The notes: a model not told the origin generated them from the sequence alone. Counted from the stretch's first letter, positions 42,182-53,105 are shown. The stretch: 64,000 bases of DNA from Luteococcus sp038433135 (GCF_038433135.1 NZ_JBCDMV010000015.1:8582-72581); one strand, 5' to 3'. Translations and numbers: made by a program.

Positions 42182-43144
42182 TCACCGCAGCTTCGGGTCG
42201 AGGGCGTCGCGGATGACCTCACCAAGCATGATGAATGCCAGCACGGTCAGCGACAGGAAGATGGACGGGAAGGCCAACATCCAGGGCGCGGACTGGATGT
42301 AGCCCAGGCCGGAAGCCTCGCTGATCGCGATGCCCCAGCTGATCACCGGGGGGCGCAACCCGATGCCCAGGAAGCTCAGGGTGGCCTCGACGGCGATGTA
42401 GCTGCCCAGGTTGATGGTGGCGACCACCATCACGGCGGCCATGGCATTGGGCAGGATGTGGGAGGTGATGATCCGCCAGGGGCTGGCGCCCAGTGCCCGG
42501 GCCGCCTGGACATATTCGTTCGGTTTGACCTGCAGTACCGACGAGCGCATCAGCCGAGCGATGCTGGGCCAGCCGAGCACGACCAGCGCGGCGACCACCT
42601 TGGCCACCACCACCAGATAGGGGGTTTCGGAGGTGGACGGGAAGGAGTACAGGATCACGATGCCGCCCAGCAGCAGCGGAATGGCGAAGAAGACCTCGCC
42701 GATGCGGGAGAGCAGCGTGTCAACCCAGCCCCCGGCATAGCCGGCGATGATGCCCACCAGCCCGCCAAGCAGGGTGGTTCCAATGGTGGTGAACAGACCC
42801 ACCAGGATGGAGGAGCGGGCACCGTAGATGGTGCGCGAGTAGACATCGCAGCCCTGCAGGTCGGTGCCGAACCAGTGGGCCGCGCTGGGGGCCTCCCGGG
42901 AGATCTGCAGCTGGCACTTGTACGGGTCTATCCGGGTGAACAGCTGGGGCACCAGGGCCATCGTGACCAGCAGGACGATCAGCACCACCGAGACCCAGAA
43001 GAGCGGATTGTGCTTCATCTCCAACCAGGCGTCGGTCCACAGGGAATGCGGCTTCTCCTGACCCGCATCGGCGCTGGGCTGGGCGGACAGGTCGACGTCC
43101 GTGCCAACCGAGCCGGGATTGGGGACATTCATCGGGTCAGTCAT
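42182..43144 (-). CDS. oppC: Peptide ABC transporter permease (OppC-like)
   Basis: A 320-residue inner-membrane permease with a cytoplasmic N-terminus and about six membrane helices. The EAA loop reads EYVQAARALGASPWRIITSHILPN, which docks an ATPase subunit. FGTDLQGCDVYSRTIYGAR is typical of the DppC/OppC N-terminal region. It overlaps the end of oppB by 8 nt. Confidence 0.93.
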   Translation of the reverse strand: MTDPMNVPNPGSVGTDVDLSAQPSADAGQEKPHSLWTDAWLEMKHNPLFWVSVVLIVLLVTMALVPQLFTRIDPYKCQLQISREAPSAAHWFGTDLQGCDVYSRTIYGARSSILVGLFTTIGTTLLGGLVGIIAGYAGGWVDTLLSRIGEVFFAIPLLLGGIVILYSFPSTSETPYLVVVAKVVAALVVLGWPSIARLMRSSVLQVKPNEYVQAARALGASPWRIITSHILPNAMAAVMVVATINLGSYIAVEATLSFLGIGLRPPVISWGIAISEASGLGYIQSAPWMLAFPSIFLSLTVLAFIMLGEVIRDALDPKLR

Positions 43145-44066
43145 GGGAGATCCTCGGGTCGAGCACGCTGTACAGGACGTCCACGATCAGGTTCATCAGC
43201 AGGTAGACCAGTACCAGACAGGTGACCGCGCCGACGACGGAGATGCCGTCGCGCTGGTTGATGGAACGAAAGATGAAGCCGCCAATTCCGTTGATGTTGA
43301 AGATCCGTTCCGTGACGATCGCCCCACCCATCAGCGCCCCGAAGTCGTAGCCCATGAAGGTGATCACCGGAATCAGGGAGTTGCGCAGGGCGTGCACGCG
43401 AATGGTGCGCGAGACGCTCAGTCCCTTGGCCTTGGCGGTGCGGACGTAGTCCGCCCGCAGGTTCTCCACCAGATTGGTGCGGGTCAGCCGGGCCACGTAG
43501 GCCACCGACAGGGAGCCCAGGACCAGACCGGGCAGGATCAGCTGTTGTAGCGTGCCCTGGCTCGCGGTGACGGGGATGGTCTTGTTCAACCCGGCCTTGA
43601 GCACGGCGAACTGGGACATGCCACCGATCACGAAGACGGGGATGGAGATGACCACCAGGGTGGAGACGGTGACCAGGTTGTCGATGAAGCGGCCCTTGCG
43701 AATGCCCGCCAGCACACCGGCGGCAATCCCGACGACGGCCTCGAAGGCGAGCGCGATCAGGGCCAGTTTCACGGTGGTGGGGTAGCGGACCGCCAGTTCC
43801 GAGGCAACGGTGTTGTGGTAGAAGTTCACGCCCAGATCGCCCTGCACCAACTTGCCCAGGTAGAGCAGGTACTGCATCAGCAGCGGCTTGTCCAGGTTGT
43901 ATTCGGACTTGAAGGCCTCGATGTAGGCGGGGGTGCAGTCACGCTCACCACAGCGTCCTTCCCAGGGCTCCCCGGGAAGCGCGAAGACCAGGAGGTAGAG
44001 CAGGAAGGTGGCGCCCAGGATCACCGGGATCATCTGGATCAGGCGCCGCAGGACGTACTTGATCAT
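43137..44066 (-). CDS. oppB: Peptide ABC transporter permease (OppB-like)
   Basis: A 309-residue permease with an N-terminal membrane helix (YVLRRLIQMIPVILGATFLLYLLV), six helices in total and the EAA loop ADYVRTAKAKGLSVSRTIRVHALRNSLIPV. AAAGGAG precedes the ATG. It is separated from oppA by 97 nt holding a 14-bp hairpin, which likely lowers its expression relative to the binding protein. Confidence 0.93.
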   Translation of the reverse strand: MIKYVLRRLIQMIPVILGATFLLYLLVFALPGEPWEGRCGERDCTPAYIEAFKSEYNLDKPLLMQYLLYLGKLVQGDLGVNFYHNTVASELAVRYPTTVKLALIALAFEAVVGIAAGVLAGIRKGRFIDNLVTVSTLVVISIPVFVIGGMSQFAVLKAGLNKTIPVTASQGTLQQLILPGLVLGSLSVAYVARLTRTNLVENLRADYVRTAKAKGLSVSRTIRVHALRNSLIPVITFMGYDFGALMGGAIVTERIFNINGIGGFIFRSINQRDGISVVGAVTCLVLVYLLMNLIVDVLYSVLDPRISHD

Positions 44067-44088
44067 GGAACTCCTTTGGTCCCACGCG

Positions 44089-44127
44089 ATGCGGTGGTGC
44101 CCCGGATGGTCCCGGGCACCACCGCAT
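44089..44127 (-). terminator. Hairpin between oppA and oppB
   Basis: A perfect 14-bp stem (ATGCGGTGGTGCCC and complement) with an 11-nt loop. It has no T-run on the minus strand. Such intercistronic hairpins commonly cause partial termination or protect the upstream binding-protein mRNA. Confidence 0.6.
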
Positions 44128-44163
44128 TGCAGTGGGGGTCAGCGAATCACAGGACGACTGGGG

Positions 44164-45798
44164 TCACTTGACGCTGATGGCGCTCATGTCCAGCGTGCCG
44201 AAGGGGGTCACCTTCACATTCGTCACCTTGGTCGACCACGCGGCCGGGGTGGCTGCGCTCCACAGCGGGATCACCGGCAGATCCTTGGCGAGCATCGCCT
44301 CGGCCTCCTGGTAGAGCTTGTTGGCCTCCTCCGGCGTCTTGGCCGCGGCCGCTTCCACCAGCTTCTTGTCGAAGTCCGGGTTGTCGTACTTCGCGTCGTT
44401 CGAGGCCGCGTTCTTGGTGTACAGCGGGGTCAGGAAGTTCTCGATCGACGGGTAGTCCATCTTCCAGCCACTGCGGTGGGTGCCCTTCAGCTCGCCCGCC
44501 TTGATCTGGGTGCGCAGGGTCTTGAAGTCCGGAGTGGTGTTGACCTGGCAGTTGAGGCCCAGGTTCTCCTTGAGCTGGTTGCAGACGGCATCGGCCCACA
44601 GCTTGTGGCCGCCATCGCCGTTCACCGAGATCTGGAAGACCCCCTTGTAGCCACCCGCAGCGTCATAGGCCTTCTTGGCGGCGTCCTTGTCAAAGGTGCA
44701 GACATCGCCGCAGGCGCCGTCCTTGAAGCCGTCGACGACGGGGGAGACCCAGCCGGTCGCAGGCTGGCGGGTACCGTTGAAGACCTTTTCGGTGATGGTC
44801 TTGCGGTCGATTGCCTGGCTGATGGCCTTGCGCATCTCGACGTTCTTGAGCTGTTCGTCGCCGGGGGTGAAGGTGAGGGTCTGGTGCACACCCGACTCAC
44901 GAACGGTGGTGCGATCCTCGCCCAGCTGGGTCTTCCACTGGTCGCCGGCCAGCTGGTCGGACGGGATGATGTCGGTGAAGTCCAGCTGATCGGCCTGGAG
45001 CTCGGTGTAGGCCGCGGCCGCGTCGTTGTAGATCCGGTAGGTCACCTTGTCCACGTGGGCCTTGTAGTCACCGGTGTATTCCGGATTCTTCTCCAGGACG
45101 ATCTCGGTGGCGGTGTTGCTGGTGATCTTGAAAGCACCGGCGCCCACCGGCATCTTGCCGAACTCAGCAGACTTCGGGTCGGTGAAGAAGGCGTCGGGCT
45201 GGGGCACGAAGGCCGTATAGCCCAGCCGGACCGGCAGGTTGGAGACCGGCTCCGTGGTGGTGATGGTGAAGCTGGTCTCATCCACCACCTTCAACCCGCT
45301 CAGCTTGTCGGTCTTGGGCTTGGTCTTGCACTGCTCGTCGGGGCACTGCAGATCGGCGAAGCCGGCCACCGGCTCCAAGAAGTAGCCATTCTGCTGGCCA
45401 TTGGGGGCATAGGCGGCGTAGTTCCAGGCATCGACGAAGTTGGACGCCTTGACCGCGCTACCGTCACTGAACTTTCGTCCCGGCTTCAACTTCACGGTGA
45501 AAACCTTGTTGTCCGTGGTTTCGATCGATTCGGCCAGATCCATTTCCGGGGCAGCCGTGTCGCTGTTGTAGCGAACCAGCTTGGCGGTGACGGCGTCCAG
45601 CACATTGCCGCCGCAGACCTCGGTGGTGTTGGAACCGATCAGAGGATTCTCGGGCGTGCATCCACGCACGATGATGGAACCGCCATCCTTGGGGGCGTCG
45701 GTGCCGGTGGACTTGTCGCCCGCCGAATTGCCGCCGCAGCCGCTGGCCACGAGAGCGACGGACGTCACGGCGAGGGCGAGGGAGCGAGAGACTCGCAT
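44164..45798 (-). CDS. oppA: Peptide ABC transporter substrate-binding lipoprotein (OppA-like)
   Basis: A 544-residue SBP_bac_5 family lipoprotein. The signal peptide ends in LVASGC, giving lipid-modified Cys21. The SBP_bac_5 fold covers residues about 75-540, with KLKPGRKFSDG and IKAGELKGTHRSGWKMDYPS typical of oligopeptide binders. ATG 45798 opens the signal peptide after AGGAGGCACAG; a longer frame has no export signal. First gene of oppABCDF, which would import peptides. Confidence 0.93.
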   Translation of the reverse strand: MRVSRSLALAVTSVALVASGCGGNSAGDKSTGTDAPKDGGSIIVRGCTPENPLIGSNTTEVCGGNVLDAVTAKLVRYNSDTAAPEMDLAESIETTDNKVFTVKLKPGRKFSDGSAVKASNFVDAWNYAAYAPNGQQNGYFLEPVAGFADLQCPDEQCKTKPKTDKLSGLKVVDETSFTITTTEPVSNLPVRLGYTAFVPQPDAFFTDPKSAEFGKMPVGAGAFKITSNTATEIVLEKNPEYTGDYKAHVDKVTYRIYNDAAAAYTELQADQLDFTDIIPSDQLAGDQWKTQLGEDRTTVRESGVHQTLTFTPGDEQLKNVEMRKAISQAIDRKTITEKVFNGTRQPATGWVSPVVDGFKDGACGDVCTFDKDAAKKAYDAAGGYKGVFQISVNGDGGHKLWADAVCNQLKENLGLNCQVNTTPDFKTLRTQIKAGELKGTHRSGWKMDYPSIENFLTPLYTKNAASNDAKYDNPDFDKKLVEAAAAKTPEEANKLYQEAEAMLAKDLPVIPLWSAATPAAWSTKVTNVKVTPFGTLDMSAISVK

Positions 45799-46136
45799 CT
45801 GTGCCTCCTGGTTTGAGGGGATTACCCCGAAGGTGGAAGTGTTGCCCGCCGATTCCGTGGCGCCGTTGCCGGTGGATGGGAGCCGGACGAGCAGGTGGCC
45901 CAAAAAGTACACGCCCGGGCGGCTGATGGGAATGGTGGTTCACTGGCTGTCACAAAACCGTTATCAAGCCGTGTCGTGCCTGGGGGACGCCCTTTGCACG
46001 CCGGGGAGTCCGTCGAATGTTGGGAATGAACGTCTGCTTGATAGGCTGGCGCGGCTGCCCTCCGTGCGTGGGCGGCGCCCCGAGCTCGTGACGGTACCCG
46101 TGCCCCACGAAGAACGATCAAAGAGAGTTCTCCTTC
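45799..46136. other. 338-nt region between divergent oppA and secY
   Basis: No gene is supported. It holds a candidate secY promoter, and it must hold the oppA promoter on the minus strand, although I could not place the latter with confidence. Confidence 0.55.
46020..46047 (+). promoter_or_regulatory. Promoter of secY-adk-map
   Basis: TTGGGA (46020-46025), a 16-nt spacer and TAGGCT (46042-46047). The leader would be about 83 nt. A separate promoter is needed because opp is antisense here. Confidence 0.5.
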
Positions 46137-47449
<1,313 letters not shown>

Positions 47450-47453
<4 letters not shown>

Positions 47454-48025
47454 GAATGCTGATCATGGGCGCCCCCGGCGCCGGCAAGGGCACCCAGGCC
47501 AAGCTGATTGCCAATCACTACCGCATTCCGGCCATCTCCACTGGGGCGATCTTCCGCGCCAACATCGCGGCCAGGACGCCACTGGGCCAGCGGGTGGACC
47601 AGTTGATCGGCGCTGGTGAATTCGTGCCCGACGTGATCACCACCGCTGTCGTGGCCAAGCGGCTGCTGGAGCCGGACGCCAGCAATGGCTGGTTGCTGGA
47701 CGGCTATCCGCGCACCACCGAGCAGGTGGAGGCGTTGGACATCATCCTGGAGGATGCCAAGCGTCACCTGGACTGCGTGCTCTGCCTGGAGACCGACGAG
47801 GAGACCCTGATCCAGCGGCTGGTCAAGCGCGCCGAGATCGAGGGGCGCGCCGACGACAACGAGGAGACCATTCGTCGCCGGATGGAGGTCTACGCCGAGG
47901 AGACCGCGCCCCTGCTGGCCATCTACCAGGAGCGCGGCATGCTGGTTCGCGTCGACGGCGAGGGCAGCGTGGACGAGGTCGCCGCCCGGATCTTCGCCGC
48001 CCTGGACAAGGTCGCCAGCCGCTGA
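47450..48025 (+). CDS. adk: Adenylate kinase
   Basis: A 191-residue kinase that interconverts ATP + AMP and 2 ADP. It starts at GTG overlapping the secY stop. P-loop GAPGAGKGTQ, NMP-binding STGAIFR, and WLLDGYPRTTEQ are intact. It has the short LID (EGRADDNEETIRRRM), like other actinobacterial enzymes, and no zinc cysteines. Its stop shares one base with the map ATG. Confidence 0.97.
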
Positions 48026-48864
48026 TGTTCTCCCGTGGCATCGAGCTGAAGAAGCCCGAACAGGTCAAGCAGATGCGGCGCGCCGGACTGGTCGTCGCCA
48101 AGGTTCTGGACGAACTGGGCCGACGGGTGGCGGTGGGTGTCACCACCGCCGAGCTCGATGCCGTGGCGCGGGAGATGCTGGCCGAGCAGGGAGCCACCTC
48201 CAACTTCCTCAACTACGGCGCGGAGTGGGGCTATCCGCCCTACCCGGCGGTTGCCTGCATCTCCGTCGACGAGCAGATCGTGCATGGCATCCCCAGCGAG
48301 CGCAAGCTGGTCGACGGGGACATCGTGAGCGTGGACTTCGGCGCCATCATCGACGGCTGGCACGGCGACGCCGCGCGCACCTTCCTGGTCGGAGATGTGA
48401 GCCAGCAGCACCGCGAGTTGAGCGATGCCACCCGGGAATCCATGTGGGCCGGGATCGGCGCCGCCCGGCTCGGCGGCCGGGTGGGGGACATCTCGCACGC
48501 CATCGAGTGCTCCATCCTGGGCCACCAGCGCGGCTATGGCATCGTGCGGGAGTACACCGGGCACGGGATCGGCACCGCCATGCACCAGCCGCCGGACGTG
48601 CCCAACTACGGCAAGGCCGGCCGGGGGCCCAAGGTGGTGGAGGGTCTGGTGCTGGCTATCGAACCGATGGTCACCACCGGCAGCGAGGACGCCGTCACCC
48701 TGGACGACGAATGGACCGTGGTCACCCACGACGGCAGCTGGGCCTCCCACTGGGAGAACACCGTGACGGTCACCAAGCACGGCCTGTGGGTGCTCACCGA
48801 GCTGGACGGCGGCGAGGCGGAGCTGACGGCCCGCGGCTTGCCCTTCGGTCCGCTGGCCGACTGA
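48025..48864 (+). CDS. map: Methionine aminopeptidase, type I
   Basis: A 279-residue metallopeptidase removing the initiator methionine. The five metal ligands are seen in VSVDFG (Asp), WHGDAAR (Asp), TGHGIG (His), AIEPMV (Glu) and HWENTV (Glu). Length is normal for type Ia without an SH3 extension. It ends 9 nt from the convergent capA-like gene. In most relatives infA follows directly. Confidence 0.97.
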   Translation: MFSRGIELKKPEQVKQMRRAGLVVAKVLDELGRRVAVGVTTAELDAVAREMLAEQGATSNFLNYGAEWGYPPYPAVACISVDEQIVHGIPSERKLVDGDIVSVDFGAIIDGWHGDAARTFLVGDVSQQHRELSDATRESMWAGIGAARLGGRVGDISHAIECSILGHQRGYGIVREYTGHGIGTAMHQPPDVPNYGKAGRGPKVVEGLVLAIEPMVTTGSEDAVTLDDEWTVVTHDGSWASHWENTVTVTKHGLWVLTELDGGEAELTARGLPFGPLAD

Positions 48865-48873
48865 CGGTCCCGC

Positions 48874-50052
48874 TCACCGCTGGCGTAGGCCGCGATTGTG
48901 GCCGAGCAGGTTGACCGCCGCCGTGGTCCGTTCCCGGGCCTGGGCCAGCCGCTCGCGGTCACCCCTTCCCGAGGCCAGCTGCTCGTTCACCAGTAGCACC
49001 CGGGCCGGGGAACCGGAGGTGGCGTGCGTGGTCAGGGTGGGGTGGTATTCAGCGTGGCTGACGGTGAACCGCCCGTCGGGCTGCTCGGTGAAGGTGAACC
49101 GGGTGGTGATGCCCTCATAGCCGCGGGGGACCGAGGTGAGGTGCTGGGCCACCAGGTTTCCCAGCCCATAGGCCACCCACTTGCCGTTCACCCGGGTGAT
49201 CGGCTGAACGACGTGCACGTGATGGCCGTAGACCAGATCGACGTCGTCCGAGGCGGTGAGCTTCTTGGCCAGCGCCACCTGCTGAGGATTGGGGCGGGTC
49301 TGGTACTCGTCGCCGCCGTGCACCCCTACCAGCACGATGTGTGCGCCCGCCCGCCGCGCGACCTGGGCGCGTTTCAGCAGCGAGTCGGCGTCGATGCCGG
49401 ACCACGCCCATGGCCGATCCTTCGGCACCGGGATTCCATTGGTGCCGTAGGCGCCTTCGACCACGGCAATCCGGACGCCGTCGGAGGTGGTGAAGATCAC
49501 CGGTGTGTCCGCCTCCTGCTGGCTGCGGGCGGTCCCGACATGCTTCAGTCCCACCGCGTCCATCTGGTCGAGGGTAGTGCGCAGGCCCTCGAAGCCCTGG
49601 TCCAGACTGTGGTTGGAGGCTGTCGTGCACAGGTCATAGCCCAGGTCCTTCACGGCGCGCAGCGTTTGCGGCGGGGCAGAGAAGGCTGGGTAGGAGTGAT
49701 AGGGGCCACCGGCCTTGGCCACTGGTACCTCGTTGTGGCAGATGGCCAGGTCTGCGGCCGCGACGAGCGGTCTCATCGCAGCGAGCGTGGGCGCGAAATC
49801 CATCGCGTCGGGTCCCTGCTGGCCGGCCCGGGCCGCGTCCTCCCTGGCCCCGAACCAGAGCGTGTTGTGCCACAGCAGATCGCCATTCATCACCACCGTG
49901 GCTGTCCTGGGGGGAACTGACGATGCGCTGGCGGGAGTCGGGCTGGACACGGGTCGCGCAGGGGCACTGGCACCGCCCGAGTGGCTGCAGGCCGTCAGCG
50001 CCAGGATGAGGCCAAGGGTCGGGCTGACTCGTGAGGACAGGGTACGGGGCAC
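48874..50052 (-). CDS. CapA-family (PGA_cap) lipoprotein
   Basis: A 392-residue protein. A lipoprotein signal (LILALTAC, Cys22) and a Ser/Pro-rich spacer are followed by a CapA metallophosphatase-like domain (about 50-330), with MNGDLLWH, ICHNEVPVA, TTASNHSLDQGFEG, GVHGGDEYQ and YGHHVHVVQP. Relatives act in poly-gamma-glutamate or other exopolymer synthesis; no capBC partners are here, so the exact role is open. It starts at GTG. A palindrome lies between it and the divergent fhs gene. Confidence 0.85.
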   Translation of the reverse strand: MPRTLSSRVSPTLGLILALTACSHSGGASAPARPVSSPTPASASSVPPRTATVVMNGDLLWHNTLWFGAREDAARAGQQGPDAMDFAPTLAAMRPLVAAADLAICHNEVPVAKAGGPYHSYPAFSAPPQTLRAVKDLGYDLCTTASNHSLDQGFEGLRTTLDQMDAVGLKHVGTARSQQEADTPVIFTTSDGVRIAVVEGAYGTNGIPVPKDRPWAWSGIDADSLLKRAQVARRAGAHIVLVGVHGGDEYQTRPNPQQVALAKKLTASDDVDLVYGHHVHVVQPITRVNGKWVAYGLGNLVAQHLTSVPRGYEGITTRFTFTEQPDGRFTVSHAEYHPTLTTHATSGSPARVLLVNEQLASGRGDRERLAQARERTTAAVNLLGHNRGLRQR

Positions 50053-50074
50053 GTAATACTCTTATCGAGCAAAG

Positions 50075-50088
50075 AGGTCAGATGACCT
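50075..50088. promoter_or_regulatory. Perfect palindrome between capA-like gene and fhs
   Basis: AGGTCA-GA-TGACCT, a 6+6 inverted repeat in the 131-bp divergent intergenic region, 23 nt upstream of the capA-like start. It resembles a dimeric operator; no regulator is identified. Confidence 0.45.
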
Positions 50089-50183
50089 ATTCGGGGTGGC
50101 GCGAGACTGCTGAACTCAGTGCCTTGCCCGTCGCCTCTTCGCGAATATTCGGCCAAAGTCCTGGTGCGCCATGAGGTTTCTTG

Positions 50184-51905
50184 GTGTTGACTGACTTCGT
50201 GACGAAATCAACTTTGCCGACAGATCTGCAGATCGCTCGCGCCGCGAAGCTGGACCCGATCGACGAGGTTGCCGCTCGCGCCGGAATCGACGCCAGCCGG
50301 GTGGAGCCGTACGGCAGCAGCGTGGCGAAGATCGGCCTGCAGGCCATCGTTGACCTTGCCCCCAACCCCGATGCGAAGTATGTGGTGATCACCGCGTTGA
50401 CGCCGACGCCACTGGGGGAGGGCAAGACCACCACCGCCGTCGGTCTGGCCCAGGGCCTGGCCAAGCTGGGGCGCCGCTCGATGCTGGCGCTGCGCCAGCC
50501 GTCGCTGGGCCCCACCTTCGGAGTGAAGGGCGGGGCCGCCGGTGGCGGCTACTCGCAGGTGCTGCCGATGGAGACGCTGAACCTGCACCTCACCGGTGAT
50601 TTCCACGCGATCACCACCGCGCACGACCTGCTGGCGGCGATGATCGACAACCACCTGTACCACGGCAACGAGCTGGGGATCGATCCGCACTCGATCAGCT
50701 GGCGTCGGGTGATCGACATGAACGACCGCTCGCTGCGCAATGTGATCGTGGGGCTGGGCGCCCGGCTGGACGGGGTTCCCCGGCAGGCCGGCTTCGACAT
50801 CACCGCGGCCAGCGAGGTGGGCGTCTGCCTGGCCCTGGCCACCAGCCTGCGGGATCTGCGGGAGCGGCTGGGCCGGATCGTGGTGGGTTACACCGTCGAC
50901 GGCAAGCCGGTGACCGCCGAAGACCTGAAGGCGGCCGGTGCGATGACCGTGATCATGCGCGACGCAATCAAGCCCAACCTGATGCAGACCACGGAGAACA
51001 CCCCGGTGCTGATCCACGCCGGGCCCTTCGGCAACATCGCCACCGGCAATTCGTCGGTGATCGCCGACCAGATCGGGATCAAGGCCGCCGACTACCTGCT
51101 GACCGAGGCCGGCTTCGGAGCCGACATGGGCGCGGAGCGCTTCTTCAACGTCAAGTGTCGGGTCTCCGGGCTGCGCCCCGACGCGGCGGTGCTGGTCACC
51201 ACGGTGCGCGCGCTCAAGACCCATTCCGGTCGGTTCACCGTCATCGCGGGCAAGCCGCTGCCGCCCGAGATGCTGGCCGACAATCCCGACGACGTCCGGG
51301 CCGGCGCGGACAACCTGCGCAAGCACATCGAGATCGTCCGCGGCTTCGGCGTCGCGCCGGTGGTGGCGATCAATGTCTTCCCCACCGACCACGAGGACGA
51401 GATTGCTGTGATCCGGGAGATCGCCGAGCAGGCGGGTGCCCGGGTGGCCGCGTCCACCCACGTCGTCGACGGCGGCGCCGGCGCCGTTGAGCTGGCCCGG
51501 GTGCTGGAGGAGGCCTGCCAGGACCAGACCGACTTCCGCTACACCTACGAGTCGACCGATTCGCTGACCGACAAGATCACCAAGGTGGCCACCCGGGTCT
51601 ATGGGGCCGACGGGGTGGAGGTGCTGCCCGCCGCCAGGAAGGAGCTGGCGCACTTCGAGGAGCTGGGGTACGGCCACTTCCCGGTGGTGATCGCCAAGAC
51701 CCACCTGTCGATCTCGCACGATCCCAAGCTCCGCGGCGCGCCGACGGGCTGGACGCTCCCGGTACGCGAGGTCCGGCTGGCCGCCGGAGCGGGTTATGTC
51801 TATGCGATCTGTGGCGAGATGCGCACCATGCCCGGTCTGGGCAAGCACCCCGCGGCGGAGCGGATCGACATCGACGAGCACGGCCAGGTGGTGGGTCTGT
51901 TCTGA
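50184..51905 (+). CDS. fhs: Formate-tetrahydrofolate ligase
   Basis: A 573-residue enzyme that makes 10-formyl-tetrahydrofolate from formate, ATP and THF, feeding one-carbon metabolism. The ATP-binding motif TPTPLGEGKTTT is intact. RQPSLGPTFGVKGGAAGGGYSQVLPMETLNLHLTGDFHA and the C-terminal GEMRTMPGLGKHPAA are family hallmarks. GTG 50184 was chosen for its spacing from GAGGT; TTG 50187 or GTG 50199 are possible. It ends at a palindromic repeat convergent with the gpsA-like gene. Confidence 0.96.
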   Translation: MLTDFVTKSTLPTDLQIARAAKLDPIDEVAARAGIDASRVEPYGSSVAKIGLQAIVDLAPNPDAKYVVITALTPTPLGEGKTTTAVGLAQGLAKLGRRSMLALRQPSLGPTFGVKGGAAGGGYSQVLPMETLNLHLTGDFHAITTAHDLLAAMIDNHLYHGNELGIDPHSISWRRVIDMNDRSLRNVIVGLGARLDGVPRQAGFDITAASEVGVCLALATSLRDLRERLGRIVVGYTVDGKPVTAEDLKAAGAMTVIMRDAIKPNLMQTTENTPVLIHAGPFGNIATGNSSVIADQIGIKAADYLLTEAGFGADMGAERFFNVKCRVSGLRPDAAVLVTTVRALKTHSGRFTVIAGKPLPPEMLADNPDDVRAGADNLRKHIEIVRGFGVAPVVAINVFPTDHEDEIAVIREIAEQAGARVAASTHVVDGGAGAVELARVLEEACQDQTDFRYTYESTDSLTDKITKVATRVYGADGVEVLPAARKELAHFEELGYGHFPVVIAKTHLSISHDPKLRGAPTGWTLPVREVRLAAGAGYVYAICGEMRTMPGLGKHPAAERIDIDEHGQVVGLF

Positions 51906-51925
51906 CGGCTCGAAGCCAGCCACGC

Positions 51926-52016
51926 TCCCCGAGCCTGTCCAGGGGTCTGTGAAGTGAGGCCTCGACGGGCTCGGCCATCGTGGTTGCGTGAGCCACGGCC
52001 CCGAGCCTGTCGAGGA
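51926..52016. repeat. Palindromic intergenic repeat, copy 3
   Basis: Arms CCTCGACGGGCTCGG (51961-51975) and CCGAGCCTGTCGAGG (52002-52016) enclose CCATCGTGGTTG. An extra half-arm, CCGAGCCTGTCCAGG, lies just upstream (about 51930-51944). It sits between convergent fhs and the gpsA-like gene. Confidence 0.85.
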
Positions 52017-52028
52017 GTCCTCAGGAAG

Positions 52029-53105
52029 TCAGCGACCGGCGCCGTCGGAACCGAAGAACTTCTTCCACGGCACGTCGACCGCCTTGTCCTCGCCGACCAC
52101 CTCGTACAGGTGGCGCAGCAGCGGGAACTGCTCCGGCGGCACGACGCCGCGCTCGGTCAGCGCCTTGAGCGCCTGGCCGACGACGACGATGCAGGTGGCA
52201 CCCTCCAGGGTGACGCCGGGCATCTTGGCCTTGGCCTCGCTGAAGGTCAGGCCAGTGCCCACCAGGGTTCCGACCTTCACATTGCGCCCGCCCATGCTGG
52301 TGACGAAGCAGTCACCGATGCCGGCGATGCCCATCACGGTCTGCGGATCGCAGCCGAGCAGCTGCAGCCACTCCTGCATCTCGATGGAGGCCTGACCGAA
52401 GATCGCGGCCCCGTAGTTGTAGTTCACGTAGGGGGACTCGACCGCGTCCTCGGACTGCAGCTTCTGCAGCGTGCCGTGCATGAAGCCGGCTCCGAAGGCA
52501 TAGCAGTTCTTGGTGGCGGCCATCAGCTCGATGCCCTTGAAATCGGTGTTCAGCCAGACGTGGTAGTAGTCGGTCTCGAAGAGTTCGCGCCACATCTCCA
52601 GGGTCTTCATGTCGTCACCGGTGAAGGTGACGCAGGTGTGCCGGTGCACGGCCACCTCGCCCGCGATCGAGGGGCCGGCGATCGCCGACCAGGTGACCTG
52701 CTTGCGCAGTTCCTCGGGAACCTGATTGGCCAGGACATTCGGCAGGATCTCGAAATTGCCCTCGTCGTCGGCGCGCAGGCCCTTGGCCAGTGCCATCACG
52801 TGCATACCGGGGCGCAGCAGTCCGGCCAGCTGCTCACCGGCCCACTCGACGCCGAAGGAGTTCACGCCGCTCATCACCAGGTCGACGCCGTCGAAGGCCT
52901 TGGCGGCGTCCTCTAGCTGGTAGGCCTCGGTGCCCTCGGGCACCTTCAGCCCCAGATTGGGGTGGATGCCAGTCTGCTGGATGGATTCGATGATCTCGCG
53001 GTCCAGGTGGGTGCCAACCAGACGGACCGTGTGGCCGTTGTCAGTGAAGGGGGTGGCCAACGCGGTGGCCATGATGCCCGAGCCGAGCACGACGAGTGTC
53101 GCCAT
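52029..53105 (-). CDS. NAD(P)-dependent glycerol-3-phosphate dehydrogenase family protein
   Basis: A 358-residue GpsA-like dehydrogenase. The Rossmann motif is VLGSGIMATALATP. Substrate-site elements are LAKGL (Lys108), AGPSIAGEVA and the catalytic lysine candidate Lys199 in ELMAATKNCYAFGAG. The last part, GIGDCFVTSMGGRN, matches the family. It would reduce dihydroxyacetone phosphate for phospholipid synthesis, but the sequence is divergent from canonical GpsA and another genomic gpsA may exist. AAAGGAAC precedes the ATG. Confidence 0.85.
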   Translation of the reverse strand: MATLVVLGSGIMATALATPFTDNGHTVRLVGTHLDREIIESIQQTGIHPNLGLKVPEGTEAYQLEDAAKAFDGVDLVMSGVNSFGVEWAGEQLAGLLRPGMHVMALAKGLRADDEGNFEILPNVLANQVPEELRKQVTWSAIAGPSIAGEVAVHRHTCVTFTGDDMKTLEMWRELFETDYYHVWLNTDFKGIELMAATKNCYAFGAGFMHGTLQKLQSEDAVESPYVNYNYGAAIFGQASIEMQEWLQLLGCDPQTVMGIAGIGDCFVTSMGGRNVKVGTLVGTGLTFSEAKAKMPGVTLEGATCIVVVGQALKALTERGVVPPEQFPLLRHLYEVVGEDKAVDVPWKKFFGSDGAGR

